64,000 nucleotides of DNA from Gammaproteobacteria bacterium. Its GTDB lineage: Bacteria > Pseudomonadota > Gammaproteobacteria > UBA4575. How positions within the stretch are numbered: the first letter of the stretch is position 1; the number at the start of each line of letters is the position of its first letter. The notes beneath the pieces were generated by a model. The model was given only the letters and a program-made list of their open reading frames with translations, was not told the origin of the DNA and made no database searches. Location: positions 2,374,894 to 2,438,893 of the forward strand of contig CP046178.1 of NCBI GenBank assembly GCA_014075255.1, in the 5' to 3' direction. Positions 34,221 to 43,011 of this stretch are shown here, one piece after another. A program made the position numbers and the translations under genes.

Positions 34221-34295
34221 GTCTAAATCTCCTAAATTATGAGTTATTTTGGTAAAAAAATTTGAAATTAATCAGTTATATCGTTAGGGACCGGG

Positions 34296-34315
34296 TGTAA
34301 TGCGTATTCATTACA
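34296..34315. promoter_or_regulatory. Palindrome TGTAATG-N6-CATTACA upstream of hvfA
   Basis: A perfect 7+7 inverted repeat spaced by CGTATT, 76 bp before the hvfA start. The GTAATG-N6-CATTAC form is like the Zur (zinc uptake regulator) boxes I know from Proteobacteria, though the centre differs. No second copy precedes hvfB or hvfX. It is a candidate metal-responsive operator. Confidence 0.5.
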
Positions 34316-34446
34316 TAATTATTGTTTAAAAATACAGTAATAAAACCTGCGCTAATCTACAAGGTTTTAATGCTTCAATATTGGAGTGTTTGGATTTTGT
34401 ATAGTTCTATGCAAGTTTAAAATTATACGAGAATGCATATTTTTCA

Positions 34447-35097
34447 TTAGTTTACACTTTTCTTAGCAATGGTTTTTTGGCGATATTCACATAGATCGAT
34501 TATTGAGCACACGCTGCATTTAGGGGTTCTAGCTACACATGTGTAGCGGCCGTGTAATATTAACCAGTGATGAGCATGTAACTTGTATTCTTCGGGTACG
34601 AATTTTTCTAACTTCAGCTCTACTTTAAGTACATCTTTGCCTGGTGCGATGCCGGTTCGGTTGGAGACTCGAAAAATATGAGTGTCCACTGCGATGGTGG
34701 GTTGTCCAAAAGCATTATTAAGTACAACATTTGCGGTTTTTCTTCCCACTCCGGGTAATTTTTGCAAAGATTCGCGATCATCAGGAATAATACAATTATG
34801 TTCATCAATTAAAATCTTACAGGTTTTAATGATGTTTTTAGCTTTGCTGTTGTAAAGACCAATAGATTTAATGTATTTTTTTAGACCAGATTCACCTAAG
34901 GATAAAATTTTTTGTGGCGTGTCAGCGACTTTATAGAGTTCTTTGGTGGCCTTATTGACGCCCACATCGGTCGCTTGTGCTGATAAAATTACTGATATCA
35001 ATAATTCAAAAGTAGACTTATGTACAAGTTCTGTTTTAGGTGCTGGATTAGCTTCTTTTAAGCGCCGAAAAATTTCGCTACGTTTATCTTTGTTCAT
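34447..35097 (-). CDS. nth: Endonuclease III (base-excision DNA glycosylase/AP lyase)
   Basis: 216 residues, the usual length. Helix-hairpin-helix LPGVGRKTANVVLN with the catalytic Lys; catalytic Asp in AVDTHIFRVSNR; C-terminal 4Fe-4S ligands C-x6-C-x2-C-x5-C. It removes oxidised pyrimidines. It follows the RnfB-like ferredoxin gene, an arrangement common in gammaproteobacteria. Confidence 0.97.
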   Translation of the reverse strand: MNKDKRSEIFRRLKEANPAPKTELVHKSTFELLISVILSAQATDVGVNKATKELYKVADTPQKILSLGESGLKKYIKSIGLYNSKAKNIIKTCKILIDEHNCIIPDDRESLQKLPGVGRKTANVVLNNAFGQPTIAVDTHIFRVSNRTGIAPGKDVLKVELKLEKFVPEEYKLHAHHWLILHGRYTCVARTPKCSVCSIIDLCEYRQKTIAKKSVN

Positions 35098-35115
35098 GGC
35101 TGGTGTAAGTATCGG

Positions 35116-35508
35116 CTACCGCTTCATTAATTCTTTTTTCTTGCGTTCAAAAGCGGCTTGCTTCGCTTGAATAGCTTCTTCTAACCGTTTGTCGCGTCGA
35201 TCTTTATTGTTTCGAGAAACAGCTGCGAAGGATTTTTTTAATTCGCTTTGCTGTGGTTTTGAAAGTTCTTTGCACACCTCTTCGAATTCACTATTTATGT
35301 CTAGTCGTATGCAGTCTACAGGGCAGGGGGGTAAGCATAATTTGCACCCCGTGCAATATTGGCTAATCACAGTGTGAAGATGTTTGGATGCGCCAATGAT
35401 GGCATCAAATGGGCAGGCTTTAATGCATAAGGTGCAGCCGATACATTCTTCCTCAACGATGCGAGCGATATATTTTCCAGTGGGAATTATATTTTCTTTT
35501 GTTTCCAC
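35116..35508 (-). CDS. RnfB-like 2[4Fe-4S] ferredoxin
   Basis: 130 residues with two clusters C-x2-C-x2-C-x3-C ([12 protein letters not shown] and [12 protein letters not shown]) and a Lys/Arg-rich C-terminal coiled tail. It corresponds to the ferredoxin part of RnfB/RsxB but lacks the N-terminal membrane anchor and the extra Fe-S site of full RnfB. No other rnf gene is in the window, so it is likely a soluble electron carrier rather than an Rnf complex subunit. 3 nt separate it from metG. Confidence 0.9.
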   Translation of the reverse strand: METKENIIPTGKYIARIVEEECIGCTLCIKACPFDAIIGASKHLHTVISQYCTGCKLCLPPCPVDCIRLDINSEFEEVCKELSKPQQSELKKSFAAVSRNNKDRRDKRLEEAIQAKQAAFERKKKELMKR

Positions 35509-35511
35509 ACT

Positions 35512-37542
35512 TTATTTAACACGCATACCAGGCGTGGCACCACTGTCGGGTTGTAGTAAAAATATATCTTTGCCACCAGGTCCTGCCGCTAATACCATGC
35601 CTTCAGACATACCAAAGCGCATTTTACGTGGCGCAAGGTTAGCCACTACTACAGTAAGACGTCCTTCAACTTCTTCGGGGGTATAGGCAGATTTAATTCC
35701 AGCGAATACATTCTTCTGCACACCACCAGTGGGTTCGCCTAGATCTAGCGTTAATTGAAGAAGCTTGTCAGCACCTTCAACGTGTTCTGCTTTTATAATT
35801 TTCGCAATTCTGAAATCTAGTTTAGCAAAATCATCAAAGTTAATTTCATCGCTGATTGGATCTGCCGCTTTAGGTGCGGTGTCTACTTTAGAGTCTTCTA
35901 TCATTTTATCTACCAACTCTTTTTCTATTCGTGTAATTAAAGGTTTGAATTTATTGATTTCATGACCCTCGGCCAGAGGCTTTCCGTTATAAAGTTTTTC
36001 CCATTTAAACTCAGTGTTCAGAAAGTTTTCTGATTTAGACGCCAGCTCTGGGAGCACAGGTTTTAAATAACCAATTAATAAACAAAACATATTTAATCCG
36101 AAGCTGCATACCTGGTGTACTTCGGTACGCTTGCTATCGTCTTTAATTCTTTCCCACGGTTTGTGTGCATCAATGATCTGATTAGCAATATCCGCAACAG
36201 ACATGATTACGCGCATGGCTTCGGAATATTTTCGTGCTTGGTAGTAATTTTTAATTTGAATATTTTTCTCAACAGCAAGATCAAATGCATGTGTGCATTC
36301 ATCATTAAAGTCTGCCGTAAGTTTACTGTCATATTTTTTTGTAATAAAACCAGAACAGCGGCTGGCAATATTGACAAGTTTGCCCACCACATCACTATTT
36401 ACTCTTTGCTGAAAGTCATCAAGATTTAAATCGAGATCATTAACGCCGGGGCCTAATTTCGCTGCAAAGTAATAGCGTAGATATTCGGGCTGCAAGTGAT
36501 CAAGATAGGTGCGCGCTTTAATAAACGTACCACGTGACTTAGACATTTTTGCGCCATCTACCGTTAAGAAGCCGTGGCAGAATACCGCGGTAGGAATTCT
36601 ATAGTTTGCACCATGCAACATAGCTGGCCAAAACAGCATATGAAAGTAGGCGATATCTTTGCCAATAAAGTGATATACCTCAGCATCGCTGTCGGTTTTC
36701 CAATAGCTGTCAAAACTTTTGCCCCCGACATTAGATGGGTTATCACAATACTGTTGCAAACTAGCCATGTAACCGATTGGTGCATCCAGCCAAACGTAAA
36801 AGTATTTTCCAGGTGCATCGGGAATTTCAAAGCCAAAGTAAGGTGCGTCTCGGGAGATATCCCAATCATTTAAACCGGATTCAAACCATTCTTTTAATTT
36901 ATTGGTAATTTCAGGTTGTAAATTATCTTGATTAATCCACTGCTGCAGCATTTCTTTAAAATCATTTAGCTTAAAGAAGTAATGCAGATTTTCTTTTTGA
37001 ACAGGTGTGGCGCCACTTACCGATGAGAATGGGTTGATTAAGTCAGCCGGAGTATAGGTAGCTCCGCATACTTCACAATTATCACCGTACTGATCTTTTG
37101 CGTGACACTTCGGGCATTCTCCTTTCACAAAACGATCGGGTAGAAACACATTCTCTTTGGGGTCAAAAAGATCCGTTACCGTTTTGGTCGTGATGTGACC
37201 GTTTTCTTTTAAGCGCTCATATATTGTTATTGCGTGTTTTTTGTTTTCTTCAGAATGGGTGGAATGATAATTATCAAACTCAATGTGAAAATCAGCAAAA
37301 TCTTTTTCGTGTTCTTGCTTAACTTTGGCAATCAATTCTTCCGGAGAAATGCCTTCTTGTTGCGCGCGCAGCATAATGGGTGTGCCATGTGCATCATCTG
37401 CACATATATAGATACAGTCATTGCCACACATTTTTTGAAAACGCACCCAAATATCGGTTTGAATGTACTCAACTAAATGACCGATATGGATAGGGCCATT
37501 TGCATAGGGCAGAGCGCTGGTAACTAGTATGGTTTTACTCAC
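35512..37542 (-). CDS. metG: Methionyl-tRNA synthetase
   Basis: 676 residues. Class I motifs: the HIGH-equivalent [14 protein letters not shown] at the N-terminus and KMSKSRG; a zinc knuckle around [18 protein letters not shown]; a C-terminal tRNA-binding OB-fold domain (about 575-676, [18 protein letters not shown]). Long MetG form with the dimerising C-terminal domain. First gene of metG - ferredoxin - nth. Confidence 0.98.
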   Translation of the reverse strand: MSKTILVTSALPYANGPIHIGHLVEYIQTDIWVRFQKMCGNDCIYICADDAHGTPIMLRAQQEGISPEELIAKVKQEHEKDFADFHIEFDNYHSTHSEENKKHAITIYERLKENGHITTKTVTDLFDPKENVFLPDRFVKGECPKCHAKDQYGDNCEVCGATYTPADLINPFSSVSGATPVQKENLHYFFKLNDFKEMLQQWINQDNLQPEITNKLKEWFESGLNDWDISRDAPYFGFEIPDAPGKYFYVWLDAPIGYMASLQQYCDNPSNVGGKSFDSYWKTDSDAEVYHFIGKDIAYFHMLFWPAMLHGANYRIPTAVFCHGFLTVDGAKMSKSRGTFIKARTYLDHLQPEYLRYYFAAKLGPGVNDLDLNLDDFQQRVNSDVVGKLVNIASRCSGFITKKYDSKLTADFNDECTHAFDLAVEKNIQIKNYYQARKYSEAMRVIMSVADIANQIIDAHKPWERIKDDSKRTEVHQVCSFGLNMFCLLIGYLKPVLPELASKSENFLNTEFKWEKLYNGKPLAEGHEINKFKPLITRIEKELVDKMIEDSKVDTAPKAADPISDEINFDDFAKLDFRIAKIIKAEHVEGADKLLQLTLDLGEPTGGVQKNVFAGIKSAYTPEEVEGRLTVVVANLAPRKMRFGMSEGMVLAAGPGGKDIFLLQPDSGATPGMRVK

Positions 37543-37801
37543 AGAATTTTTCTTACTAATGTATTTTTCAATTGCATTTTGGGGAGGTTATAAATTCGCC
37601 GTATCTACAGCGCTGGCCACCTTATCAGGTTGCTAATAATACCGCTAATATTGTCATTGAATTTAGTATTGTTATTGTTTGATTCTTCACTTTTCAGGCT
37701 ACTCAAATAGGGATCTTTGCTGCCAAATCTAGCGTGATATAGTACAGCCCATTCATTTTGAACCCCATCATTTAGCCATTCATGGCAGGAGCATACAAAG
37801 C

Positions 37802-38890
37802 ATGGCCGAGCTTACCAAAGAGCAAGTAGAAGCTGTACTAAAAGAGATTCAAGATCCCTATATTGGCAAAGATTTAGTTGCGAGTAATACGGTTAAAAAC
37901 ATTGAGGTTGACGCAGGTAAAGTAAATGTCTCAATTACATTAGGTTATCCGGCTAAAGGAATCGTTGACGATCTATCTAAGCAGATTGAAGAAAAGTTAG
38001 TTGCAGCAGGTGCTGGCAGTGCCAATGCAGATATTGATTGGAAGATTGAAGCGCATTCAGTACAAAAAAGCCTCAAGCCACTAGAGAATATTAAAAACGT
38101 AATTGCAGTGGCTTCCGGTAAGGGTGGTGTTGGCAAATCTACTACTGCGATAAATTTAGCGTTAGCGCTTTCGATGGAAGGTTCAGTAGTAGGAATGTTG
38201 GATGCAGATATATATGGTCCTAGCCAACCACGTATGTTGGGTGTGAGTGGTCAGCCTAAATCAAATGATGGAAAGAGTTTGGAGCCAATGGAAGCACATG
38301 GTTTACAAGCCATGTCGATCGGCTTCCTGATTGATGAAGAAACGCCAATGATCTGGCGTGGACCGATGGTTACACAAGCGTTAGAGCAGCTATTAAATGA
38401 TACGCAATGGCGCGGATTAGATTACTTAGTGGTCGATTTACCGCCAGGTACGGGTGATGTGCAGTTAACGTTGGCGCAAAAAATTCCTGTCAGTGGTGCA
38501 ATCATTGTGACCACACCTCAAGACATTGCCTTATTGGATGCACGCAAAGGCTTAAAGATGTTTGAAAAAGTAGAAGTGCCGGTGCTAGGGGTAGTTGAAA
38601 ACATGAGTATTCATATTTGTAGTGAATGTAACCACGAAGAGCCAATCTTTGGTGAAGGTGGCGGTAAGCGCATGGCTGAAGAGTCTGGTGTTGATATGTT
38701 GGGTGCGTTGCCATTAGATATATCGATCCGTGAACAAGTGGATGGCGGTAACCCAACCGTAGCGGCGGATCCGGAAGGACGCATTGCTGAAATCTACCGT
38801 GATATTGCGCGTAAAGCAGCAGCTAAACTCGCTTCTAAAGCTAAAGATTACAGCGCTAAATTTCCTAAGATTGTTATACAGAATACGTAA
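37802..38890 (+). CDS. apbC: Fe-S cluster carrier ATPase ApbC/Mrp
   Basis: 362 residues. An N-terminal MIP18/DUF59 domain (about 1-90) followed by a deviant Walker A P-loop ASGKGGVGKSTTAINLA, LDADIYGPSQPRMLG, and the CxxC cluster site in ICSECNH. It delivers 4Fe-4S clusters to apo-proteins. Divergent from metG across a 259-bp gap in which I see no gene; GGAG lies about 13 nt before the ATG. Confidence 0.96.
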   Translation: MAELTKEQVEAVLKEIQDPYIGKDLVASNTVKNIEVDAGKVNVSITLGYPAKGIVDDLSKQIEEKLVAAGAGSANADIDWKIEAHSVQKSLKPLENIKNVIAVASGKGGVGKSTTAINLALALSMEGSVVGMLDADIYGPSQPRMLGVSGQPKSNDGKSLEPMEAHGLQAMSIGFLIDEETPMIWRGPMVTQALEQLLNDTQWRGLDYLVVDLPPGTGDVQLTLAQKIPVSGAIIVTTPQDIALLDARKGLKMFEKVEVPVLGVVENMSIHICSECNHEEPIFGEGGGKRMAEESGVDMLGALPLDISIREQVDGGNPTVAADPEGRIAEIYRDIARKAAAKLASKAKDYSAKFPKIVIQNT

Positions 38891-38913
38891 AACATCTGAA
38901 AAGGTATTTGCTC

Positions 38914-39390
38914 ATGATTATTCGTTCTATTTTAATATTAACTTCATGTTTGGTAGTACTTGTGTTGCAAGGTTGTGGGACCTTAGATAAACGATTAAAT
39001 CCCATCCAGCCGAAAGTATTTATCGATGCCATAGAAATTGAGGATGCCACCTTATCTGGATTAACGGCTTTACTTACATTGAATGTAGAAAATCCAAATA
39101 ATTTTGCACTAAATGCTAAAGGTTTGGATTACACCATGAGTTTGGCAGGCACCGATATATTAAGTGGTGAAAGTGCCTCTAACATGTCCGTACCCGCATT
39201 AGGCAGTGGAAAAATTGAAGTGCCTGTGCGAATAAGTTATGCCTCCATATTAGAAACGATTCCGAAGGTATTGGAAACGGGTGTTGCATCCTATAATTTC
39301 AGCGGCAGTATACATACGCGTTTATTTAATATTCCTTTTACTAAAACAGACGAGTTGAAGTTACCGTACATTGGCAGCTCATCTAATTAA
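38914..39390 (+). CDS. LEA type 2 family lipoprotein
   Basis: 158 residues from ATG 38914 (a TTG two codons earlier is possible). Lipoprotein signal peptide with lipobox LQGC. The body is a beta-sandwich WHy/LEA14 domain (TALLTLNVENPNNFALNAKGLDYTM, VPVRISYASILETIP). Probably in the envelope; function unknown, members bind hydrophobic ligands or protect against desiccation. Confidence 0.85.
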   Translation: MIIRSILILTSCLVVLVLQGCGTLDKRLNPIQPKVFIDAIEIEDATLSGLTALLTLNVENPNNFALNAKGLDYTMSLAGTDILSGESASNMSVPALGSGKIEVPVRISYASILETIPKVLETGVASYNFSGSIHTRLFNIPFTKTDELKLPYIGSSSN

Positions 39391-39421
39391 TTTTCATTTA
39401 ATTAAATCTAACTAAAGTTTT

Positions 39422-39988
39422 ATGTCGATAAAATCTGATCGCTGGATTCGCGAAATGGCGGAACAGCATGGCATGATTGAACCTTTCGAGTCAGGCCAAG
39501 TTCGAGAGAACGGGAATGGCAAAATGATCTCCTACGGTACCTCTAGTTACGGCTATGATGTGCGGTGTGCCGAGCATTTTAAAATTTTCACCAATATAAA
39601 TTCAGCAGTCGTTGATCCAAAAGGCTTCGATGAGAGCAGCTTTGTAGATTTACATGCTAGTGAATGTGTAATACCACCAAATTCATTTGCTTTAGCCAGC
39701 ACGGTTGAGTTTTTTCGCATTCCACGTTCTGTGCTTACCATCTGCTTAGGAAAGTCTACCTACGCACGTTGTGGCATCATCGTGAATGTCACACCACTAG
39801 AACCAGAATGGGAAGGCCATGTAACGCTAGAATTCTCTAATACAACGCCACTGCCTGCAAAAATTTACGCTAATGAAGGTGTTGCACAAATGCTTTTCTT
39901 TGAATCAGACGAAGTATGTGAGACCTCATATAAAGACCGAGGTGGAAAGTATCAAGGTCAGAAAGGCGTAACGCTTCCAAAGGCGTAG
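39422..39988 (+). CDS. dcd: dCTP deaminase
   Basis: 188 residues. Converts dCTP to dUTP for thymidylate synthesis. Motifs: [14 protein letters not shown], the catalytic region [38 protein letters not shown], and [12 protein letters not shown]. Full length compared with the family. Confidence 0.97.
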   Translation: MSIKSDRWIREMAEQHGMIEPFESGQVRENGNGKMISYGTSSYGYDVRCAEHFKIFTNINSAVVDPKGFDESSFVDLHASECVIPPNSFALASTVEFFRIPRSVLTICLGKSTYARCGIIVNVTPLEPEWEGHVTLEFSNTTPLPAKIYANEGVAQMLFFESDEVCETSYKDRGGKYQGQKGVTLPKA

Positions 39989-40062
39989 TTGTATAAAATA
40001 ATAGTTATTTATAGCTGGATAGTTTTCACAACACTTCACATCGATCTTTGACAATCTGTAGC

Positions 40063-40206
40063 ATGATATCTGTTATGGATAAATTAACAGATGGAATTAC
40101 AACGGATCAAAAACGTATTCGGGAAGACGATATAAATATCGGTGGAACTATTGCATCCATTCTTCTTTTATTAGCTTTGTTTGTAGCCTACTACTTTTTT
40201 GGCTGA
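40063..40206 (+). CDS. Small single-TM peptide
   Basis: 47 codons from ATG 40063, or 43 from ATG 40075 (MDKLTDGITTDQKR...). A charged, soluble N-terminus (RIREDDINIGG) precedes one TM segment (TIASILLLLALFVAYYFFG) at the very C-terminus. The clean amphipathic plan suggests a real tail-anchored small protein. Shine-Dalgarno is not obvious. Confidence 0.45.
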   Translation: MISVMDKLTDGITTDQKRIREDDINIGGTIASILLLLALFVAYYFFG

Positions 40207-40266
40207 ATGACACATGGGTGATGTGCATGGGTTTTGTTTCTGATACCTAATCTATCCCGATCTAGA

Positions 40267-40294
40267 ATGTCTGCTTACGGCCAATAGCGGTCAT
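40267..40294 (-). repeat. Terminal dyad A of array 2
   Basis: On the - strand ATGACCGCT, loop ATTGGCCGTA, AGCAGACAT. It overlaps the last base of the LysE-type gene stop codon (TAA then TGACC). No spacer or dyad B follows, so array 2 ends with a half element like array 1. Confidence 0.88.
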
Positions 40295-40914
40295 TAAGCT
40301 TTTACAATCAAGTAGCTTCCAGCTCCAATCATGAAACCACCAGCTACCTTTTTTGCTCCTCTTTGAAACTTCATTCCTTGCGTCATATCTACTACTTTTT
40401 TTGCAATGATTGCGTAGGTAATTTTTACTCCTCCAACTGTCGTAATAGTTACCAATATAATTATCAACAAATCTAAATACTTTATAGCTGCCAAGTCTAT
40501 AAAAGCTGGAAATAAACTCACATAGAAAAATATTGCTTTAATATCGCCAAGTGTTAAGAAAAATCCTGATAAGAAGCTGATTGCTATATTTCCTCTTAAC
40601 TTTGATGAATCGACTGTATAAGTAGGTTTCTTTTTTGACGTCAACAATGAATATCCAATCCAAAGAAGGTAAGCGCCACCAATATATTTTATAACTACAA
40701 ACATAGCGCCCATGGTTTCTGCTATTACGGATAAGCCAAGTATGGCTAAAAATATGAATACGAGATCACCAAGAACGATACCCATTGCAACTGCTACACC
40801 ATTAGATATGCCAAGCGTAGCTGAACGAGTAACCACCAGAGCAACACTTGCGCTTGGAATTGCCGCAAGCGTAATCATAATCAAGAAAAGCGATATAGAA
40901 TCAAGAAAACTCAT
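40294..40914 (-). CDS. LysE/RhtB-family amino-acid exporter, array 2 unit
   Basis: 206 residues, about six TM segments, LysE/RhtB fold (IPSASVALVVTRSATLGISNGVAVAMGIVLGD near the N-terminus; FFLTLGDIKAIFFYVSLFPAF in the middle). It exports amino acids or similar metabolites. AGGTAAG lies just upstream of its ATG. Framed by a complete 111-bp repeat upstream and dyad A downstream. Confidence 0.9.
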   Translation of the reverse strand: MSFLDSISLFLIMITLAAIPSASVALVVTRSATLGISNGVAVAMGIVLGDLVFIFLAILGLSVIAETMGAMFVVIKYIGGAYLLWIGYSLLTSKKKPTYTVDSSKLRGNIAISFLSGFFLTLGDIKAIFFYVSLFPAFIDLAAIKYLDLLIIILVTITTVGGVKITYAIIAKKVVDMTQGMKFQRGAKKVAGGFMIGAGSYLIVKA

Positions 40915-40932
40915 AAATTCAATCTTACCTAA

Positions 40933-41043
40933 ATGTCCGCTTTGGGTCGTAAGCAGACATTTTGAACGTGTTATTTATTGAATCCAACCAGAATTCCCCT
41001 TTAACGGTTTAGTTTATGACTGCTTTCGGCCAATAGCGGACAT
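40933..41043 (-). repeat. 111-bp composite repeat, array 2 copy
   Basis: In gene orientation: dyad A 41043-41016 (ATGTCCGCT, ATTGGCCGAA, AGCAGTCAT), a 55-nt spacer with GGGGAA, GGTTGGA, TTGGAT-N17-CAAAAT, then dyad B 40960-40933 (ATGTCTGCT, TACGACCCAA, AGCGGACAT). The promoter-like pair points to the LysE-type gene. The sequence ATAAATAACACGTTCA is shared with array 1 copy 1 at 727-837. Confidence 0.92.
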
Positions 41044-41070
41044 TCACACACGCATGTTTAACCGGGTTCT

Positions 41071-41910
41071 TTATGATCTTGGTCCATCCTTAATATCTAC
41101 TTTAATTCCTCTTCTCACCGATGGTTTAACAGCAAAACCTTTGTCATTAAGCCAGTTTTCTGACTTGGTAAACCAGACATAGCTTTTATCTGATTTATTT
41201 AAACTGCTTCTATCTCTATGCATCAGGCTAGACAAGCTCACATATCGATCAGTCTCAATTGTGTAATCAGCACCTCTATTTAATAATTCGTAGACGATGT
41301 CGTAGCGTTTAAGTATTGCTGCCTTGATAACTGCCGTTCCTCCAAACGCATCTTTTTTATCTAGATCCGCTCCAGCATCAAGAAGTAAAATAGTTTGAGG
41401 ATATTCACCAAATTTCCCATCCGATCGAATACTTGCTATCAAAGTAGTTTCTTTAAACGAAAAACTATCAACGATGTTTGGATCTCCGTTATGTTCTAGT
41501 GCTGCTTTAAGGAAGGCTATATCACGATGTCTTGCAGCCCAATGCATAACTGCTGTGCCATCGTCATATACAACATTTGGGTCAGCTCCAAGTTCTAACA
41601 ACTTTCGAAAACCGTGAATGTTACCAAAGGCTACGATTATCGGTGTTGCCTTTCTTTTACCTTTAGAATTTACGTCAACCCCCTCATCTACGAGCTTTTC
41701 GATTGTATCTAGATCCCCATTCCCTGCTGCTTTTGCTAATGCACGCACTTTCGGATCAGGGAACATAATCTCCAGAGGCATAAACTCTATATTGTTATCT
41801 TTTAAGTGTTTGTTACGTGCATTTTGCGCATCACTTAATTCTCCATCAAGAGAGCTACAACTTATAAGCGATAGCATTGTAGTCATGACGAATGTTGCTA
41901 GGAGTTTCAT
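41071..41910 (-). CDS. Ankyrin-repeat lipoprotein, array 2 unit
   Basis: 279 residues. Lipoprotein-type signal (MKLLATFVMTTMLSLISC) and about four ankyrin repeats (ALAKAAGNGDLDTIEKLVDEGVDVN; GFRKLLELGADPN; TAVMHWAARHRDIAFLKAALEHNGDPN; TAVIKAAILKRYDIVYELLNRGADY). Probably an envelope-anchored protein that binds a partner. The junction to the upstream zinc-ribbon gene has only a single hybrid dyad, so this gene lacks the usual repeat-borne promoter. Confidence 0.88.
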   Translation of the reverse strand: MKLLATFVMTTMLSLISCSSLDGELSDAQNARNKHLKDNNIEFMPLEIMFPDPKVRALAKAAGNGDLDTIEKLVDEGVDVNSKGKRKATPIIVAFGNIHGFRKLLELGADPNVVYDDGTAVMHWAARHRDIAFLKAALEHNGDPNIVDSFSFKETTLIASIRSDGKFGEYPQTILLLDAGADLDKKDAFGGTAVIKAAILKRYDIVYELLNRGADYTIETDRYVSLSSLMHRDRSSLNKSDKSYVWFTKSENWLNDKGFAVKPSVRRGIKVDIKDGPRS

Positions 41911-41957
41911 TGTTAATAATTAATTCAGTGAATTGGATGAAACGCAGATTGTTTCTA

Positions 41958-41985
41958 ATGTCCGCTTTGGGTCGTTAGCAGTCAT
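41958..41985 (-). repeat. Single hybrid dyad (A/B fusion) in array 2
   Basis: In gene orientation ATGACTGCT, AACGACCCAA, AGCGGACAT: a 28-nt dyad with a B-type loop but placed like A against the preceding stop codon (TAA overlapping one base). The 55-nt spacer and one dyad are absent. It looks like recombination between A and B of one 111-bp element, deleting 83 bp. Confidence 0.85.
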
Positions 41986-42419
41986 TAGCCTGAAAATATT
42001 CCAACTAAGACCCAAGTTATTACTTCAAATACCCAATATGTACCCATACCTGCATCATCATATTTAAATCCTTCACTTTTTAGCTTAGGAATAACCCCTT
42101 CCAATTCTCCTTTATCAAAATACATTCCATTACAACTTTCGCAGTAATCTAATTCAACACCACGAATCTTTAGCACATGTAACTTTTTGTTCTCACAAGA
42201 GGGGCAGTTCTTAGTACCTGATAGATGATTTTTTTGATTAATAATTTCAACAATCTTTTCATAACTAGGGGCACTTGGTTCACTTGTAAGTAACCTTTTT
42301 AAACTTGTTCCTGCTATCCAGATTCCATCGCAAACATTACATTTGTGAACAACTATTGCATCTACAGGGTACTTAACGGCCTTTGTAGATAATATGCTAT
42401 AGCAATCTGGACAGTTCAT
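41985..42419 (-). CDS. Double zinc-ribbon (TFIIB-type) protein with C-terminal TM, array 2 unit
   Basis: 144 residues. Two zinc ribbons: MNCPDCYSIL...HKCNVCDGIW (about 1-35) and NCPSCENKKLHV...DYCESCNGMYFDKGELE (about 70-105), the zf-TFIIB pattern of bacterial small proteins. The C-terminus is hydrophobic (YWVFEVITWVLVGIFSG), probably a membrane tail. Function unknown; some relatives are rhomboid or stress-linked. Confidence 0.85.
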   Translation of the reverse strand: MNCPDCYSILSTKAVKYPVDAIVVHKCNVCDGIWIAGTSLKRLLTSEPSAPSYEKIVEIINQKNHLSGTKNCPSCENKKLHVLKIRGVELDYCESCNGMYFDKGELEGVIPKLKSEGFKYDDAGMGTYWVFEVITWVLVGIFSG

Positions 42420-42434
42420 TTTACCAATATCTCA

Positions 42435-42545
42435 ATGTCCGCTTTGGGTCGAAAGCGGACATTTTAAGTCTGTAGTTTTGAGATTCCAACCAAGATTCCC
42501 CTTAATTAATTTAAATTATGTCTGCTTTCGGCCATTAGCGGACAT
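42435..42545 (-). repeat. 111-bp composite repeat, array 2 copy
   Basis: In gene orientation: dyad A 42545-42518, spacer with GGGGAATCTTGGTTGGAATC and the pair TTGGAA-N17-TAAAAT, dyad B 42462-42435 (loop TTCGACCCAA). Directs toward the zinc-ribbon gene. About 39 nt of spacer and arm are identical to the copy at 42894-43004, which suggests recent duplication or conversion. Confidence 0.92.
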
Positions 42546-42568
42546 TTTAACAATGCTTATTTAAAATT

Positions 42569-42874
42569 TTAAAAACCCCCATAATCATCAAACTCAGATT
42601 TATTTTTGTTTGGTAATGTCGGCCTATCTATTAAAAGCAAGTAAAATGGCCATGGAACTACTGAAGGTATTTTATCTTTAGAATAATGTTGTGAAATAAA
42701 ATGTAGCGAAGTATAAGGCCCAATTATTGGGATAAAACACGAAAAAAAGATATAAGCTATGCGCTGAGTTAAATTGAGACATGTATCATTTAGCACAGCC
42801 CTAATAGCGACGATAGCTAATATTAATGAAAAGATGCCAATTGCGACCAGTAAGATTATCCAGTAAATATTCAT
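42569..42874 (-). CDS. Small hypothetical membrane protein, array 2 unit
   Basis: 101 residues from ATG 42874; a GTG at 42901 would start inside dyad B and is less likely. Two TM segments (IYWIILLVAIGIFSLILAIVAI and IAYIFFSCFIPIIGPYTSLHF), then a polar C-terminal tail. No family recognised. Confidence 0.65.
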   Translation of the reverse strand: MNIYWIILLVAIGIFSLILAIVAIRAVLNDTCLNLTQRIAYIFFSCFIPIIGPYTSLHFISQHYSKDKIPSVVPWPFYLLLIDRPTLPNKNKSEFDDYGGF

Positions 42875-42893
42875 ATTGATTTCAATATTTATA

Positions 42894-43004
42894 ATGTCCA
42901 CTTTGGGTCGTAAGCAGACATTTTAAGATTGTAATTTAAAGATTCCAACCAAGATTCCCCTTAATTAATTTAAATTATGACCGCTTTCGGCCAATAGCGG
43001 ACAT
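42894..43004 (-). repeat. 111-bp composite repeat, array 2 copy
   Basis: In gene orientation: dyad A 43004-42977 (perfect ATGTCCGCT / AGCGGTCAT-type arms, loop ATTGGCCGAA), spacer with GGGGAATCTTGGTTGGAATC, TTGGAA-N17-TAAAAT, and dyad B 42921-42894, whose distal arm reads AGTGGACAT. Directs toward the small membrane-protein gene. Confidence 0.92.
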
Positions 43005-43011
43005 TTAATTA

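Noticed and set aside
35116-35508. Subunit of a complete Rnf complex
   Set aside because: It lacks the membrane anchor and no rnfA, C, D, G or E gene is nearby.
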